DNA of 64,000 nt from Pelagicoccus sp. SDUM812003 (GTDB taxonomy: Bacteria > Verrucomicrobiota > Verrucomicrobiia > Opitutales > Opitutaceae), in assembly GCF_031127815.1 (NCBI RefSeq), contig NZ_JARXHY010000006.1, positions 62,001 through 126,000 of the forward strand, in the 5' to 3' direction. Positions 54,972 to 63,399 of this stretch are shown here, piece by piece. Below the pieces are notes generated by a model. The model was not told the origin of the DNA. It made no database searches and saw nothing but the letters and a program-made list of their open reading frames with translations. A program made the translations under genes and the position numbers. How positions within the stretch are numbered: position 1 is the stretch's first letter; the number at the start of each line of letters is the position of its first letter.

Positions 54972-55744
54972 AGAAGAGAGATATCGAGTCGTTTATGGAT
55001 CGCCTCAAGGAGGGCGAACCTGCGCCCGACCATGCGGCTGACTGGTCTGAGACAGAGCGCGAGATCGCGCAGGTCTGGAACGACCTGGGAGAGCTCGAAG
55101 CGTCCGAGGTCGAGGACAGGCGAGCCGTATCCGAATTTCAACACAGTCTGAACGCTTACCGGCAGGGCTTCGCGGAAGCGTCGAAGCGAAAGGAAGGCGA
55201 GCCTGGCGCGCCGCAAGCGAAGAGGGAGAGTGGCAGCCCATTGCTGGCTGTCTTTCGCTACGGGCTGGTGGCGGGTGTCGCGGCGGTTCTGACCTTGAGC
55301 CTTTTCATGGCCTACACCATGAGCGAGCGAAACGAGGAGCTGGAGGAGCGACTCGCCTCGACGCAGGAGACGCTGGCTATGGCCTTGCTCGAGCAACCGT
55401 CAGCTCCCAAGCGCCTAGCGGGATTGGAAACCGCATCCAAGGTTTCGCATCCAAGCTCTCGCCTGCGCGATATGGTGGTCCGTACCTTCGACGCGGATAC
55501 GAACCTGAACGTGAGACTCGCTGCGGTTTCCGCCTTGAAGGCGCTTCCGCGCGACGAAGCCCTATCCATCCTGCTCGAACGCATGGAGCATGAAGCCTCC
55601 CCGCTGGTGCAAATGGAGATCCTGCGACAGGTGCTGGAGCTGGTCGACGAACATGCGGAATCGGCGCTCGTGGAACGTATCAACGAAATGCCCTTGGAGC
55701 CGCGCGTGCGATCAGCTCTGAGCAAGGGCGACGACCGAATCTAA
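54968..55744 (+). CDS. Membrane HEAT-repeat protein, probable anti-sigma factor
   Basis: A 258-residue protein from the ATG at 54968 inside the ATGA overlap with the sigma gene. The N-terminal 95 residues are charged and cytoplasmic by position; one transmembrane helix lies near 100-120. A short coiled coil follows (M-S-E-R-N-E-E-L-E-E-R-L), then HEAT-like repeats (about 155-255, with V-R-L-A-A-V-S-A-L-K-A-L and L-V-Q-M-E-I-L-R-Q-V-L-E-L). Position and topology fit an anti-sigma factor with an N-terminal sigma-binding part and an extracytoplasmic sensor. I see no zinc-binding H-x3-C-x2-C motif. Translational coupling supports the role, which remains inferred. Confidence 0.72.
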   Translation: MKKRDIESFMDRLKEGEPAPDHAADWSETEREIAQVWNDLGELEASEVEDRRAVSEFQHSLNAYRQGFAEASKRKEGEPGAPQAKRESGSPLLAVFRYGLVAGVAAVLTLSLFMAYTMSERNEELEERLASTQETLAMALLEQPSAPKRLAGLETASKVSHPSSRLRDMVVRTFDADTNLNVRLAAVSALKALPRDEALSILLERMEHEASPLVQMEILRQVLELVDEHAESALVERINEMPLEPRVRSALSKGDDRI

Positions 55745-55757
55745 GGGAGGACGAGGC

Positions 55758-56519
55758 ATGAAGAATTCGGCACGGATATGGCTAGCGCTTCTGGCGATCG
55801 GAATTGTCACAAAAAGTGGATACGCGCAGCAGCTCGAGATACCGATCGAGTCCAGAGAGACGGAGGTGGAGGTCACCCAAGGCGTCGAGCTACTGGTCGC
55901 GGTTTATTCCATCGACATTGACGTGGAGGTCTTTGGAGAAAGCAGAAGCTCGGTCAGGCTGGAGTTCGATGGATTTGAGCAAGACGAAACGGGTTTTCTG
56001 GGGCCTCGCGTCTACTTGCACGAGGAATCGGGAAACATGTCGATCAAGCTCGGCCCGATGGTCGAGGGGAAACGGATCCGAGTGACGATGCCGTTTGGGA
56101 TGTCGACCCGAGTGAACGGGCAGGACAGCAGCGTGCGCATCGAGTCCGTTCAAGGCGAGATCGACGTTTCCACTGTGGACGGTGACATTGACTTGCTCGA
56201 TGTTTCAGGGGGTATCGTAGCCCACACGGTAGATGGCGAGATACGTATCGAGTTGAATGATACGGAACTCAAGAGTCCGGTTTCGCTCGCGACGGTGGAT
56301 GGCGACATCGAGGTACTTGCCCGCGAGGGCCTATCGGCCAACGTGAACGTCTCCACCATAGATGGAACGTTCAGGACAGAGATACCGATAACCTCGCGTC
56401 AGCGAGGCGAGCGATTCGTCTGGGGAGGCGTGAACCTGAAGGGGACCTATGGAGCGGGCGGAGCGGAGCTTTTTCTCAAGACGATCGACGGGGATATCGA
56501 AGTGAAGCTTCGAAAGTAG
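55758..56519 (+). CDS. DUF4097-type exported protein with T-[VI]-D-G repeats
   Basis: A 253-residue protein with a signal peptide (about 1-23, S-G-Y-A-Q) followed by a beta-solenoid of DUF4097 type. The coil motif is T-[VI]-D-G-[DET]-[IF], seen at S-T-V-D-G-D-I, H-T-V-D-G-E-I, A-T-V-D-G-D-I, S-T-I-D-G-T-F and K-T-I-D-G-D-I, at spacings of roughly 17-30 residues. It occupies the same architectural place as T-N-G-G-N-I in the other DUF4097 protein of this window. It is the third gene of the ECF sigma operon, 13 bp after the HEAT protein, with a GGAGG-type ribosome-binding site. An envelope-located effector or sensor of the sigma system is inferred. Confidence 0.85.
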   Translation: MKNSARIWLALLAIGIVTKSGYAQQLEIPIESRETEVEVTQGVELLVAVYSIDIDVEVFGESRSSVRLEFDGFEQDETGFLGPRVYLHEESGNMSIKLGPMVEGKRIRVTMPFGMSTRVNGQDSSVRIESVQGEIDVSTVDGDIDLLDVSGGIVAHTVDGEIRIELNDTELKSPVSLATVDGDIEVLAREGLSANVNVSTIDGTFRTEIPITSRQRGERFVWGGVNLKGTYGAGGAELFLKTIDGDIEVKLRK

Positions 56520-56594
56520 GGATGTCAGAGTCAGTGTGGCCGTGGAGCTGCGAAACGCGTTGCATGCCGGCGTCTGACGAAACGAATGCGGCCT

Positions 56595-57350
56595 CTAGAA
56601 ACTCATCAGCTCCTTGAAGCGGCTTGCTTGGCGACGGGAGACTTCGATTTCCTCCCCGGCGCTCAGGGTGATCTTGAGGCCCCCGGAAAACCAGGGTTCG
56701 ACCGACTTGATCGCCTTCAGGTTGATGATCTGCTGGCGGTTCGCTCTGAAGAAGCTGCTCGGGTCGAGACGGGATTCCAGGTAGTTGAGCGTTTTGGGGA
56801 TCATGGGGCTGCGCGAGTCGAAATGGATTTTCGAATAGCTGCCTTCGACTTCCATTAGCCGAATATCCGCCAGCCGAACGAACCAGCAGTTGTCGCCGTC
56901 CTTCACGAACACTTGGGCGTTCAGGTCCATGCGATTTTTGGGAACCGTTTCCGAGCTGCCGTCGGGGCGGCTCGAAAGCGTGTCGGATCCTTTGCGCTTG
57001 CGCAGCGAGGTGGAAGCCTTCTCGATCGCGGCGCCCAGGCGGTCGATCTGGATCGGCTTTTGCAGGTAGTCCAGAGCGTTGTAGTCGAAGGCCTTGAGGG
57101 CGTACTGGTCGTAGGCGGTGGTGAAGATGACCTCCGGCGTCTGGTCGAGTTGCTCGAGCAGCTCGAATCCATCCTTGCCAGGCATCTGGATATCGAGAAA
57201 GAGCAGATCCGGTTCGCTGCTTTCGATCAGAGCCAGCGCCTCGTCCGCGTCGGCGGCTTCGCCGATCAGCTCGATTTCGGGAAAGCCTTTGAGCAAGTGC
57301 TTGAGTTCTTGGCGGGCGAGGCGGGAGTCTTCGACGATAAGGGAGCGCAT
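56595..57350 (-). CDS. LytTR-family response regulator
   Basis: A 251-residue regulator. The receiver domain (about 1-118) has the acidic pair near Glu7/Asp8, the phosphoacceptor Asp53 in L-F-L-D-I-Q-M-P-G and Lys at Y-L-Q-K-P. A linker (about 115-145) and a LytTR DNA-binding domain (about 147-251) follow, with V-E-G-S-Y-S-K-I-H and F-F-R-A-N-R-Q-Q-I-I-N. The LytS-type kinase gene lies 91 bp upstream on the same strand, so they form a two-component system. Targets are unknown; LytTR regulators bind paired direct repeats, none of which I could establish here. Confidence 0.95.
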   Translation of the reverse strand: MRSLIVEDSRLARQELKHLLKGFPEIELIGEAADADEALALIESSEPDLLFLDIQMPGKDGFELLEQLDQTPEVIFTTAYDQYALKAFDYNALDYLQKPIQIDRLGAAIEKASTSLRKRKGSDTLSSRPDGSSETVPKNRMDLNAQVFVKDGDNCWFVRLADIRLMEVEGSYSKIHFDSRSPMIPKTLNYLESRLDPSSFFRANRQQIINLKAIKSVEPWFSGGLKITLSAGEEIEVSRRQASRFKELMSF

Positions 57351-57441
57351 GGAGAACTAAGGGGGCTGCAGGGTGAGGTATGGAGGATGGAAGCAGGATG
57401 ATCGGAGCTAGGGAGCGAGCGACTCTATCGGCGGGGAGACG

Positions 57442-58512
57442 CTATCCTTTTGGAAGAGGTTTCTGTAGTGAAATACTGGCGACGACCTCTTGGGTGTTGG
57501 CGTTTTCCAGCGTGAAGCGAACGCTCGAACCGAAGATCAAGCAGAGTCGATCCCTGAGGTTCTTTACTCCGATCCCGGAGTTCGGTCCTGTGGGAGCGGC
57601 GAGCTGCCCGGAGTTTCGAACTTCGATTTCGATGCTCGAGCCCTGGGCGCGTACCCCGATATCGAGTCGGCCGCCGTGGGGACGTTTCGACAAGCTGTGT
57701 TTGATGGCGTTTTCCGCGAGCAGCTGGATGCTCATTGGCGGCAGGGAAACCGCATCGGCATCGGTTTCGCAGGTAATGGAATACTGGAGACGGTCTTCCA
57801 TATGGATCGATTCCAGAGCGAGGTAGTCTTTCACGACCGACAGCTCGGTGGAGAGCGGGACCGTTTCCTGTTGGTTGTTTTGCAGCGAGCAGCGAAGCAG
57901 GTCCGAAAGTCGAGTGATGGCGTCGCGAGCCTTGTCGGCATCCTCCAGGACGAGCGCTCGGATGTTGTTCAGGCAATTGAAGATGAAGTGCGGATTGATC
58001 TGGGCTTTCAGAGCGATCAGCTCCGCGTCCTTGGCCGAGGCTTGCAGCTGCCATTTTTCGATTTCCTCTCTCTTGTAGTCGCGGAAGAAGTGGATGCAGA
58101 CGTAGATCAGGGTCCAGATGACCAGCCAGATCTCGATTTGGAAGATGTTGATCCCAAGGTAGAATAAGCTGTAGTCCTCCAGCGCGAATAGGCGTAGTCC
58201 CCACATGACCACGGCGGACATGGTGAGCTGACTGAAGGTGGCGAGGGCGAGAGTGGAGCCAAACAGGAGCAAGGCCAGCTTCGGGTAGCTCAGGCGTATC
58301 CAGTTTTTCCTTTTGATAAGAGCGCGCAGGAAATGGGTGAGAACGAGCATCTGGGCTGTGGCGATGACCGAGACCGCGACCAGTTTCCACAGGCTTGCCC
58401 GAGTGTCGTTGAAACTGGCGATGCTCGCGAAGTTCACCAGTCCGAAAAGCGTCCAGCCCGAGATCTGCAGGATCCAGTAGGCGCGGTCGTTGGCTTTGGG
58501 AGCGTCGGGCAT
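57442..58512 (-). CDS. LytS/YehU-type sensor histidine kinase
   Basis: A 356-residue kinase with four predicted helices (about 12-35, 42-65, 78-105 and 115-140). The His-kinase domain carries the phosphorylated His in K-A-Q-I-N-P-H-F-I-F-N-C-L-N-N. The ATPase domain has the N box L-L-A-E-N-A-I-K-H-S and G box S-G-I-G-V-K-N-L-R-D-R-L. The start M-P-D-A-P-K at 58512 is chosen because the alternative at 58584 would overlap the mini-protein gene and adds an unconserved Ala/Pro stretch. It is paired with the LytTR regulator downstream. There is no periplasmic sensor domain, so it likely senses within the membrane. Confidence 0.93.
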   Translation of the reverse strand: MPDAPKANDRAYWILQISGWTLFGLVNFASIASFNDTRASLWKLVAVSVIATAQMLVLTHFLRALIKRKNWIRLSYPKLALLLFGSTLALATFSQLTMSAVVMWGLRLFALEDYSLFYLGINIFQIEIWLVIWTLIYVCIHFFRDYKREEIEKWQLQASAKDAELIALKAQINPHFIFNCLNNIRALVLEDADKARDAITRLSDLLRCSLQNNQQETVPLSTELSVVKDYLALESIHMEDRLQYSITCETDADAVSLPPMSIQLLAENAIKHSLSKRPHGGRLDIGVRAQGSSIEIEVRNSGQLAAPTGPNSGIGVKNLRDRLCLIFGSSVRFTLENANTQEVVASISLQKPLPKG

Positions 58513-58534
58513 GGGAAGGGCGGGCGTCGTTGGG

Positions 58535-58705
58535 CTAGAGGCAATTGCTGGAGCTTCTAGAATTGCGAAAGCTGCCGATGGCAAGCAAGAGCCAAACGAT
58601 GAGCGGCGGAACGAAGCCCTCCAGCGACTTTCCCAGCAAGGATGCGACGGGCATGAGGATCGCGAGGGTAGCGAGGGAGGCGACGAGCGTTCGGATGTTT
58701 TTCAT
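58535..58705 (-). CDS. Small two-helix membrane protein upstream of the kinase
   Basis: A 56-residue product with two hydrophobic segments (about 6-24 and 29-44) separated by a short G-K-S-L-E-G turn and a basic, serine-rich tail. It begins at the ATG at 58705 and ends 22 bp before the kinase start on the same strand. I do not recognise the family. It could be co-transcribed with, and feed into, the LytS-type kinase. No strong ribosome-binding site is visible, so coding is likely rather than certain. Confidence 0.5.
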   Translation of the reverse strand: MKNIRTLVASLATLAILMPVASLLGKSLEGFVPPLIVWLLLAIGSFRNSRSSSNCL

Positions 58706-58729
58706 ATGATGCGATAGGGTCTGCAGGGA

Positions 58730-58762
58730 GACGAGCCGCCTCTCTTGGAAACGCGGCTCGTC
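58730..58762 (-). terminator. Strong hairpin between hydrolase and mini-protein genes
   Basis: A perfect 10-bp G+C-rich inverted repeat (58730-58739 with 58753-58762) around a 13-nt loop, 38 bp past the hydrolase stop. No T run follows on either strand, so it may be a weak terminator or a leader structure for the kinase operon. Confidence 0.45.
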
Positions 58763-58800
58763 GGAAAGGTATCGGAACGACCAGCTGTCTTCAGAGCGCT

Positions 58801-59655
58801 CTATTGCTGCAGCAGGGCGTCCAGTTGCGCGTAGAAAAGCTCGGGGTCGTCCCACATGAGGAAATGCTTTCCCGTTTCGCTCATGTGCAGTTCGTAGTTT
58901 TCCAGGTCCTCGTATTGATTGTCGAAGATGGCGGCGGTGGATTCCTTGGTGGAGCCGAATTGCTGGTAGGCGAACCAGGCTCCGAGCACCACCGTGCGCG
59001 CGGAAATCTTGGATACGTCGGGCCGCAAGTCGGTGGTGTTCATCTCATACATCGCTTGAGCGACTATCGAGGGATCGCTCGCTAGGCTGATGTCGAGGGC
59101 GCGTTCTATATTGCTAGGATCGGTGATCATCGCGCGCAGCATTTGGCGGGCGCTCTCGCGGTTCTGGCCCTGTTGGGAAACCTGTTCTCGAGTCGCTTGG
59201 GCCGCCTGCTTGACGGTTTCCACGGTAGCGGCCGGATTCATTGCGGCGGGCAAGAAGGGAAGGCTGTCGACGATAAGCAAGCGGGAAACCGTATCCGGAT
59301 AGTGGATAGCGTGGTTGAGCGCGATGAAACCGCCCAGGCTATGGCCTACGATCACGGGATCGTGCAGCTGGTTCTCCTGGATGTAGGCGTGCAGCTCGTG
59401 AGTGACCGTATCGATCAAACGCTCGTGCCTTTCGGTGGACGCTCGTTTTCCGAAGCCCTTGATGCTAAGGGCGTGGATTTGGTTTTTTGATTTGTAGCGG
59501 TCGACGGTTTCTTGCCAGACGGACTGGTCGCAGGACAGGCCGGGGATGAGGATGATGGGAGCTCCTTCGCCGTAAGCCTCAGCGTGAAAGCTTTCGGCGG
59601 CTTGGGCGGATGCGAAAAGGAGCGTGGAGAGGGCGACTAGGGATTTCAGTTTCAT
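58801..59655 (-). CDS. Secreted alpha/beta hydrolase
   Basis: A 284-residue alpha/beta-hydrolase with a signal peptide (about 1-20, A-Q-A-A-E). The oxyanion-hole motif I-P-G-L-S-C-D lies near 38, the nucleophile Ser106 in V-G-H-S-L-G-G, and the catalytic His in G-K-H-F-L-M-W-D-D-P near 265. The start is the ATG at 59655; the frame is open another 219 bp upstream but that part is proline-rich and overlaps the divergent LysE gene. The G-x-S-x-G lineage includes esterases, lactonases and peptidases, and substrate cannot be assigned. Its periplasmic location fits esterase or lactonase activity. Confidence 0.88.
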   Translation of the reverse strand: MKLKSLVALSTLLFASAQAAESFHAEAYGEGAPIILIPGLSCDQSVWQETVDRYKSKNQIHALSIKGFGKRASTERHERLIDTVTHELHAYIQENQLHDPVIVGHSLGGFIALNHAIHYPDTVSRLLIVDSLPFLPAAMNPAATVETVKQAAQATREQVSQQGQNRESARQMLRAMITDPSNIERALDISLASDPSIVAQAMYEMNTTDLRPDVSKISARTVVLGAWFAYQQFGSTKESTAAIFDNQYEDLENYELHMSETGKHFLMWDDPELFYAQLDALLQQ

Positions 59656-59834
59656 TGGTGCTTTTTCGGTTGTGGATTTCTTGTTTTGGGTTTCGGGCAG
59701 CACTTTGGAAGGCGTCGGAGGGCGAGGCAGGGGCATTTGTGGGAGCGGTCGAAGCGGTGGGCTGAGCGGTCGCGTAGCCGTTTCGGCGATTTTCTGCTGG
59801 TGAATTGGCGACGGTGCGGTCCTTTTTACCGGAG

Positions 59835-60467
59835 ATGTTCGATCTCTCTCAACTAGGCGCATTCGTACTGGCAACGCTGGCCTTGATCGCGATTCCCGGA
59901 CCGGCGGTGATGTTTCTGGTGACTCGAAGCATCGCGCAGGGGAAATGGATAGGGCTGAAAAGCGCGGCCGGAGTGGCCTGCGGAAACTACGGACATGCGT
60001 TGCTGGCGGCGTTTGGAGCGTCCGCCTTGTTCGTTTCCTCGCCCGTCGCTTTTTCGATCCTGAAATACCTTGGTGGAGCTTATCTGGTGTATCTGGGAGT
60101 GAGGACCTGGCTGGAAAGCGGGAAGGTGAGAGGCGAGGCCGATGGCATCGACGAGCGCAGGCTTCGGCGTGAGGGGCTTCGCTCCAGTTTCGCTCAAGGC
60201 GCCCTGGTCGGGATACTGAACCCGAAGGTCGCGGTTTTTCTGCTCGCGTTTCTGCCGCAGTTCGCGGATCCGGACAGAGGGAGGCTATGGCTCCAGCTAT
60301 GGGCGCTTGGCAGTCTCTTCACCCTGATCGGCTGGTTGGGAGATAGCTGCTGGGCCTTGCTTGGCGGTGTGATTGGCGAACGTATTCAAAGCAAGGGTAC
60401 GGGAAGGCGGTTCGCTCAGGTAGCCGCGGTGGTCTACGTGGTGATCGGCGTGCTCGTGGTTCTGTAG
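59835..60467 (+). CDS. LysE/RhtB-family amino acid exporter
   Basis: A 210-residue inner-membrane exporter with six predicted helices. The family signature A-I-P-G-P-A-V-M-F-L-V-T-R-S-I-A-Q-G near residue 20 and the later G-A-L-V-G-I-L-N-P-K-V-A-V-F-L-L-A-F-L-P-Q-F identify the LysE/RhtB family, which exports amino acids such as threonine, homoserine lactone or lysine. The ATG at 59835 gives the canonical spacing to the P-G-P motif; upstream TTG/GTG starts would lengthen the N terminus by 7-10 residues. It is divergent from the alpha/beta-hydrolase gene and convergent with the chemotaxis receptor. Confidence 0.9.
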   Translation: MFDLSQLGAFVLATLALIAIPGPAVMFLVTRSIAQGKWIGLKSAAGVACGNYGHALLAAFGASALFVSSPVAFSILKYLGGAYLVYLGVRTWLESGKVRGEADGIDERRLRREGLRSSFAQGALVGILNPKVAVFLLAFLPQFADPDRGRLWLQLWALGSLFTLIGWLGDSCWALLGGVIGERIQSKGTGRRFAQVAAVVYVVIGVLVVL

Positions 60468-60505
60468 CTGCAAGGCGAGCGCTGGCGCCCGCGTTTTCCC
60501 GTTTG

Positions 60506-62155
60506 CTAGAAATCGGCCCAATCGAGTTCGGACGTACTGCTCGTGACGCGATTTGCCGTGGCCCGGGAGGGCTTCGGGGAGGAGCGGTGGGCCGGGCTGG
60601 GCTTTCTCGCGGCGCGGGCGCCAGCGTTCGCCTTCACGCCGATCAATCCGCTGAGGTTTGCTATGACCGTCTGCATCTGAGCGGTTTGGGCGTCAAGCTC
60701 GTGGTTCGCCGAGGCGACTTCTTCCGCGTTTGAGGCGGTGAGCTTTACCACTTGGTCGATTTGCTGGGCGTTGGAATTGAGGTTCTCGATGAGCGCGGAT
60801 TGCTCAGTGCTGACCCGAGCGATGGCGGAGATGAGCTCGACGCAGCGCTGGATCTCCTGGGAAACCTTTTCGAATTGTAGTTTGCTTGCGGATACGAGAT
60901 TTCCGCCGTTCTCGATGTTGGCGTTCGACTTGTCGATGAGGGCTCTGGTGCTGTCTGCCGCTTGGCCGCAACGCATGGCGAGGGTGCGCACCTCGTCGGC
61001 GACGATGGCGAATCCCGCTCCCGCTTCGCCTGCTCGGGCCGCTTCCACCGCAGCGTTGAGGGCGAGCAGGTTGGTCTGGAAGGCGATATCGGTGATGGTA
61101 TCGATGATCTTGGACATTTCCTCCGCGGAGGTCTTTATTTCCTCGAAGGAAGAAAGGAGCTCCGCCATGGAACGATCCGTCTCGGTCACGTTGCGATGGG
61201 TGTTGTCCATGCTGGTGTCCGCTTCCTGGGCGTTTTTCGTATTGCCGCGAATGCGTTCGTTGAGGTCCTTGGTGGTGTTGACGATGCTGTCGAGGATCTG
61301 AGCCTCGTTCACCGTGCCTTCCGCGAGGTTGTTGGAGCTGCGGGAGAGCATGCTGGTGGACTGATGGATCTCCGTCGCGCCTGTGAAAAGATTGTCGATC
61401 ATGGTCTTCAGCGGCGCCACAAGGCGGAAGCGCACGAAGGCGATGAGCGTGGCCATGGTGATGAGGTAGACCGTCGCGGCCTCTAGGATGCGCAGGATGA
61501 TCACGGTCTTGTTTTGCTCGGCCAGAGCCTGGGTGAGGCCTTGGGAGAAGTTGGCGATCATGGCTTCGTTTTCCTTGCGGAAGTCTATGAGGTCCTGGTC
61601 GATCTGGGCGAGGGCCGCATCGAGGCTGAGCGTTTCGTAGTAGAGGGTGATGGAGCCGAGCGAGGAACCGTCCTTTTCCACTGGCGTTTTCAGGACTCGG
61701 CTCTGGCTGGGCAGGGAGTCGAGGTTTTCCAGCTTAACGATATTTCCGGATCCGTCTTTTCTGACAGCTGCGAAAAGGGCGTCGGCGCTGTCGACGATGG
61801 CGATGGCCCGATAGTCTTCCTTGGAAACCATGGTGGAAATGACTTCGTAGGCGGTGTCGACATCGAAGTTCCATAGCGGGATGACGCATGCCCGTTGCAG
61901 GTTTTTCAGATCGTGGTCGATCGAGCCCTGGTAGGCGGCTCGTTCCTGGGCCTTGCGTTGATTGAACTCCTTTTCCTTGGTCGAGAGCAGGGTTTTGAAT
62001 TCGGAGGTCGACCTCTCCACGCTGTTTTCCATTTCGACCGAGATCTTGGTTTTGAAATAGATGGCGAAAGCCAGGGTGCCGATGGAGAGGGACGAGAGCA
62101 GGACGATGGTGATGGTGCCGACGAGTCGGGGTACGATGTTTTTGGAGACTGTCAT
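60506..62155 (-). CDS. Methyl-accepting chemotaxis protein
   Basis: A 549-residue receptor. An N-terminal helix (about 10-33) and a second (about 220-245) bracket a periplasmic helical/PAS-like sensor of about 185 residues. The cytoplasmic signalling hairpin has the conserved tip [21 protein letters not shown] near residue 370. The region after the second helix is short for a HAMP domain. The tail (about 510-549) is basic and Ser/Pro-rich, ending E-L-D-W-A-D-F with no N-W-E-T-F-type CheR site. The start at 62155 (M-T-V-S-K) is preferred to one 21 bp earlier. No che genes are in the window. Confidence 0.93.
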   Translation of the reverse strand: MTVSKNIVPRLVGTITIVLLSSLSIGTLAFAIYFKTKISVEMENSVERSTSEFKTLLSTKEKEFNQRKAQERAAYQGSIDHDLKNLQRACVIPLWNFDVDTAYEVISTMVSKEDYRAIAIVDSADALFAAVRKDGSGNIVKLENLDSLPSQSRVLKTPVEKDGSSLGSITLYYETLSLDAALAQIDQDLIDFRKENEAMIANFSQGLTQALAEQNKTVIILRILEAATVYLITMATLIAFVRFRLVAPLKTMIDNLFTGATEIHQSTSMLSRSSNNLAEGTVNEAQILDSIVNTTKDLNERIRGNTKNAQEADTSMDNTHRNVTETDRSMAELLSSFEEIKTSAEEMSKIIDTITDIAFQTNLLALNAAVEAARAGEAGAGFAIVADEVRTLAMRCGQAADSTRALIDKSNANIENGGNLVSASKLQFEKVSQEIQRCVELISAIARVSTEQSALIENLNSNAQQIDQVVKLTASNAEEVASANHELDAQTAQMQTVIANLSGLIGVKANAGARAARKPSPAHRSSPKPSRATANRVTSSTSELDWADF

Positions 62156-62289
62156 AATGGGGGAGGGGCGTCCCATTGTTCTTCGGATGCAGGCCCGCTT
62201 CCCATCAGTCCAAGGAGAATCAGGCAGGTTTTTTCACAGTTTGCTAACGCTCTGTCAGAGAAACTCCCTCGCGCTTTCTCAGGGAGGAA

Positions 62290-62325
62290 GGGAACCGGTT
62301 TAGGATGAACCCGCGACCGGTCCCC
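62290..62325 (-). terminator. Candidate terminator after the AhpD-like gene
   Basis: A 10-bp stem (62290-62299 with 62316-62325, one G-T pair) with a 16-nt loop, 12 bp past the AhpD-like stop. Only a short T/C tract follows on the minus strand. A second, shorter hairpin (CTCCCT / AGGGAG, about 62269-62286) lies just beyond. Confidence 0.4.
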
Positions 62326-62337
62326 GAAAAGCTTGGG

Positions 62338-62871
62338 TTAGAGTTCGAGTGAGATCATCTGGCAGCTCTGGTAGCGCCCCATGGCCCGTTTCACTAGAGG
62401 GAAGACCTGGGCTGCGGCGATGGCCAGAGCGATTTCGATCACCGCTGCTTCGCCAAGGTCGAAGACCAGCTCCTTTCGCAAGTCCGCTAGCTCGGGCTCG
62501 TTTGCCAGAACGGCTCGGGTGAACCGCTGCACGGCGAGATTCATCCCAGTCAACGGCTTCCCCTGCAGGGCCACGCTTTCGATCAACTCCTTGCGCACGC
62601 CATCGTGCTTGGCGTAGGTGACGGCGAGCTGAAGGCAAGGCCCGCAGTCGGCAATCCGGTAAGCGCTCAGCTTGGCCACGTAGTAGGCTTCCAGCGGGGC
62701 GTGCTTGCGATGCCCTGCCATGGGCAGGAAACCGTTGAAGACTTCCAACGCTTCAGGGGCGTGCGTCAGCATTTCCTTCAGGTAGGTCGCGTCGTAGCCG
62801 GTTCCTTGCTCGAAGGCCTCGATGTCCGCGAGCTGTTTCGATTGCTGTGGATCAATGGTGTTTTGTGTCAT
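62338..62871 (-). CDS. AhpD-like carboxymuconolactone decarboxylase family protein
   Basis: A 177-residue all-helical protein of the carboxymuconolactone decarboxylase/AhpD fold. The redox motif C-G-P-C (Cys76, Cys79) occurs in I-A-D-C-G-P-C-L-Q-L-A, but the usual following histidine (C-x-x-C-x-x-x-H) is replaced: the equivalent position is Ala or Val. Proteins of this fold reduce peroxidase partners or act as peroxidases themselves. The M-A-G-H segment and the later Ala-rich helix fit the family. No peroxiredoxin gene is adjacent. Family assignment is good; peroxidase activity is uncertain given the missing His. Confidence 0.8.
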   Translation of the reverse strand: MTQNTIDPQQSKQLADIEAFEQGTGYDATYLKEMLTHAPEALEVFNGFLPMAGHRKHAPLEAYYVAKLSAYRIADCGPCLQLAVTYAKHDGVRKELIESVALQGKPLTGMNLAVQRFTRAVLANEPELADLRKELVFDLGEAAVIEIALAIAAAQVFPLVKRAMGRYQSCQMISLEL

Positions 62872-63026
62872 CGATCCCTTTGACGAAATGCCCGGCTCGG
62901 TTGTGACAGAAGGTTGATCGGTTAAGCCTCAACCCCTCGCAAGGTAGGCCTGGGCGCAAACTCGTCCGAGGCCCGCTTTCTTCGACTGCCCCTTGCGTCG
63001 CCTGGTTCGCCGATGCCCAAATGAGA

Positions 63027-63058
63027 AACTGTTCTTCGCCACGTTGCGAAGAACAGTT
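63027..63058. repeat. Perfect 13-bp inverted repeat
   Basis: AACTGTTCTTCGC (63027-63039) and its exact complement (63046-63058) surround a 6-nt loop. No T run follows on either strand. It lies in the 206-bp gap between the AhpD-like gene and the response-regulator remnant. It could be an operator or an RNA hairpin. Confidence 0.6.
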
Positions 63059-63077
63059 GCGGAAACGGATCTTCTAG

Positions 63078-63370
63078 ATGGCAGCTTTGCTGCAGCGGGC
63101 AGCGGAGTTGGGGAAGCAGAGGGGACGAGGAGCGTTCGGCTTGCGCATGCCGAAAATCGACGGCTTCGAAACGATTCGTCAGCTCAATGATCTCGATCCT
63201 CGCATGAGCTTCGCAGTCGTGACTGGCCACGTCGATCAAGCGTATCGGGAAATCGGTGACAATCTGGCCCCATGCCGGTGAGGATCATCGAAAAGGCTTT
63301 TGATATGCAGGAGCTGTACGATTCGATCTACGAGCTGGTGGCGCCTTGGAATCGTATCCATGGGGATTGA
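63078..63370 (+). pseudogene. Broken response-regulator receiver domain
   Basis: The frame from 63078 encodes L-R-M-P-K-I-D-G-F-E and T-G-H-V-D, typical of the middle of a FixJ/NarL-type receiver domain, and then stops at 63281. The frame from 63272 continues with I-I-E-K-A-F-D-M-Q-E-L-Y-D-S-I, the matching lysine strand and last helix, and stops at 63370. Joined across a frameshift near 63270 they give about two thirds of a receiver domain. The N-terminal acidic pocket is missing, and the phosphoacceptor position before L-R-M-P is Gly rather than Asp. No output domain follows. It appears to be a decayed gene. Confidence 0.55.
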
Positions 63371-63399
63371 CGCCGCGTTTCCGCAGCGCCGTTTTCGAG

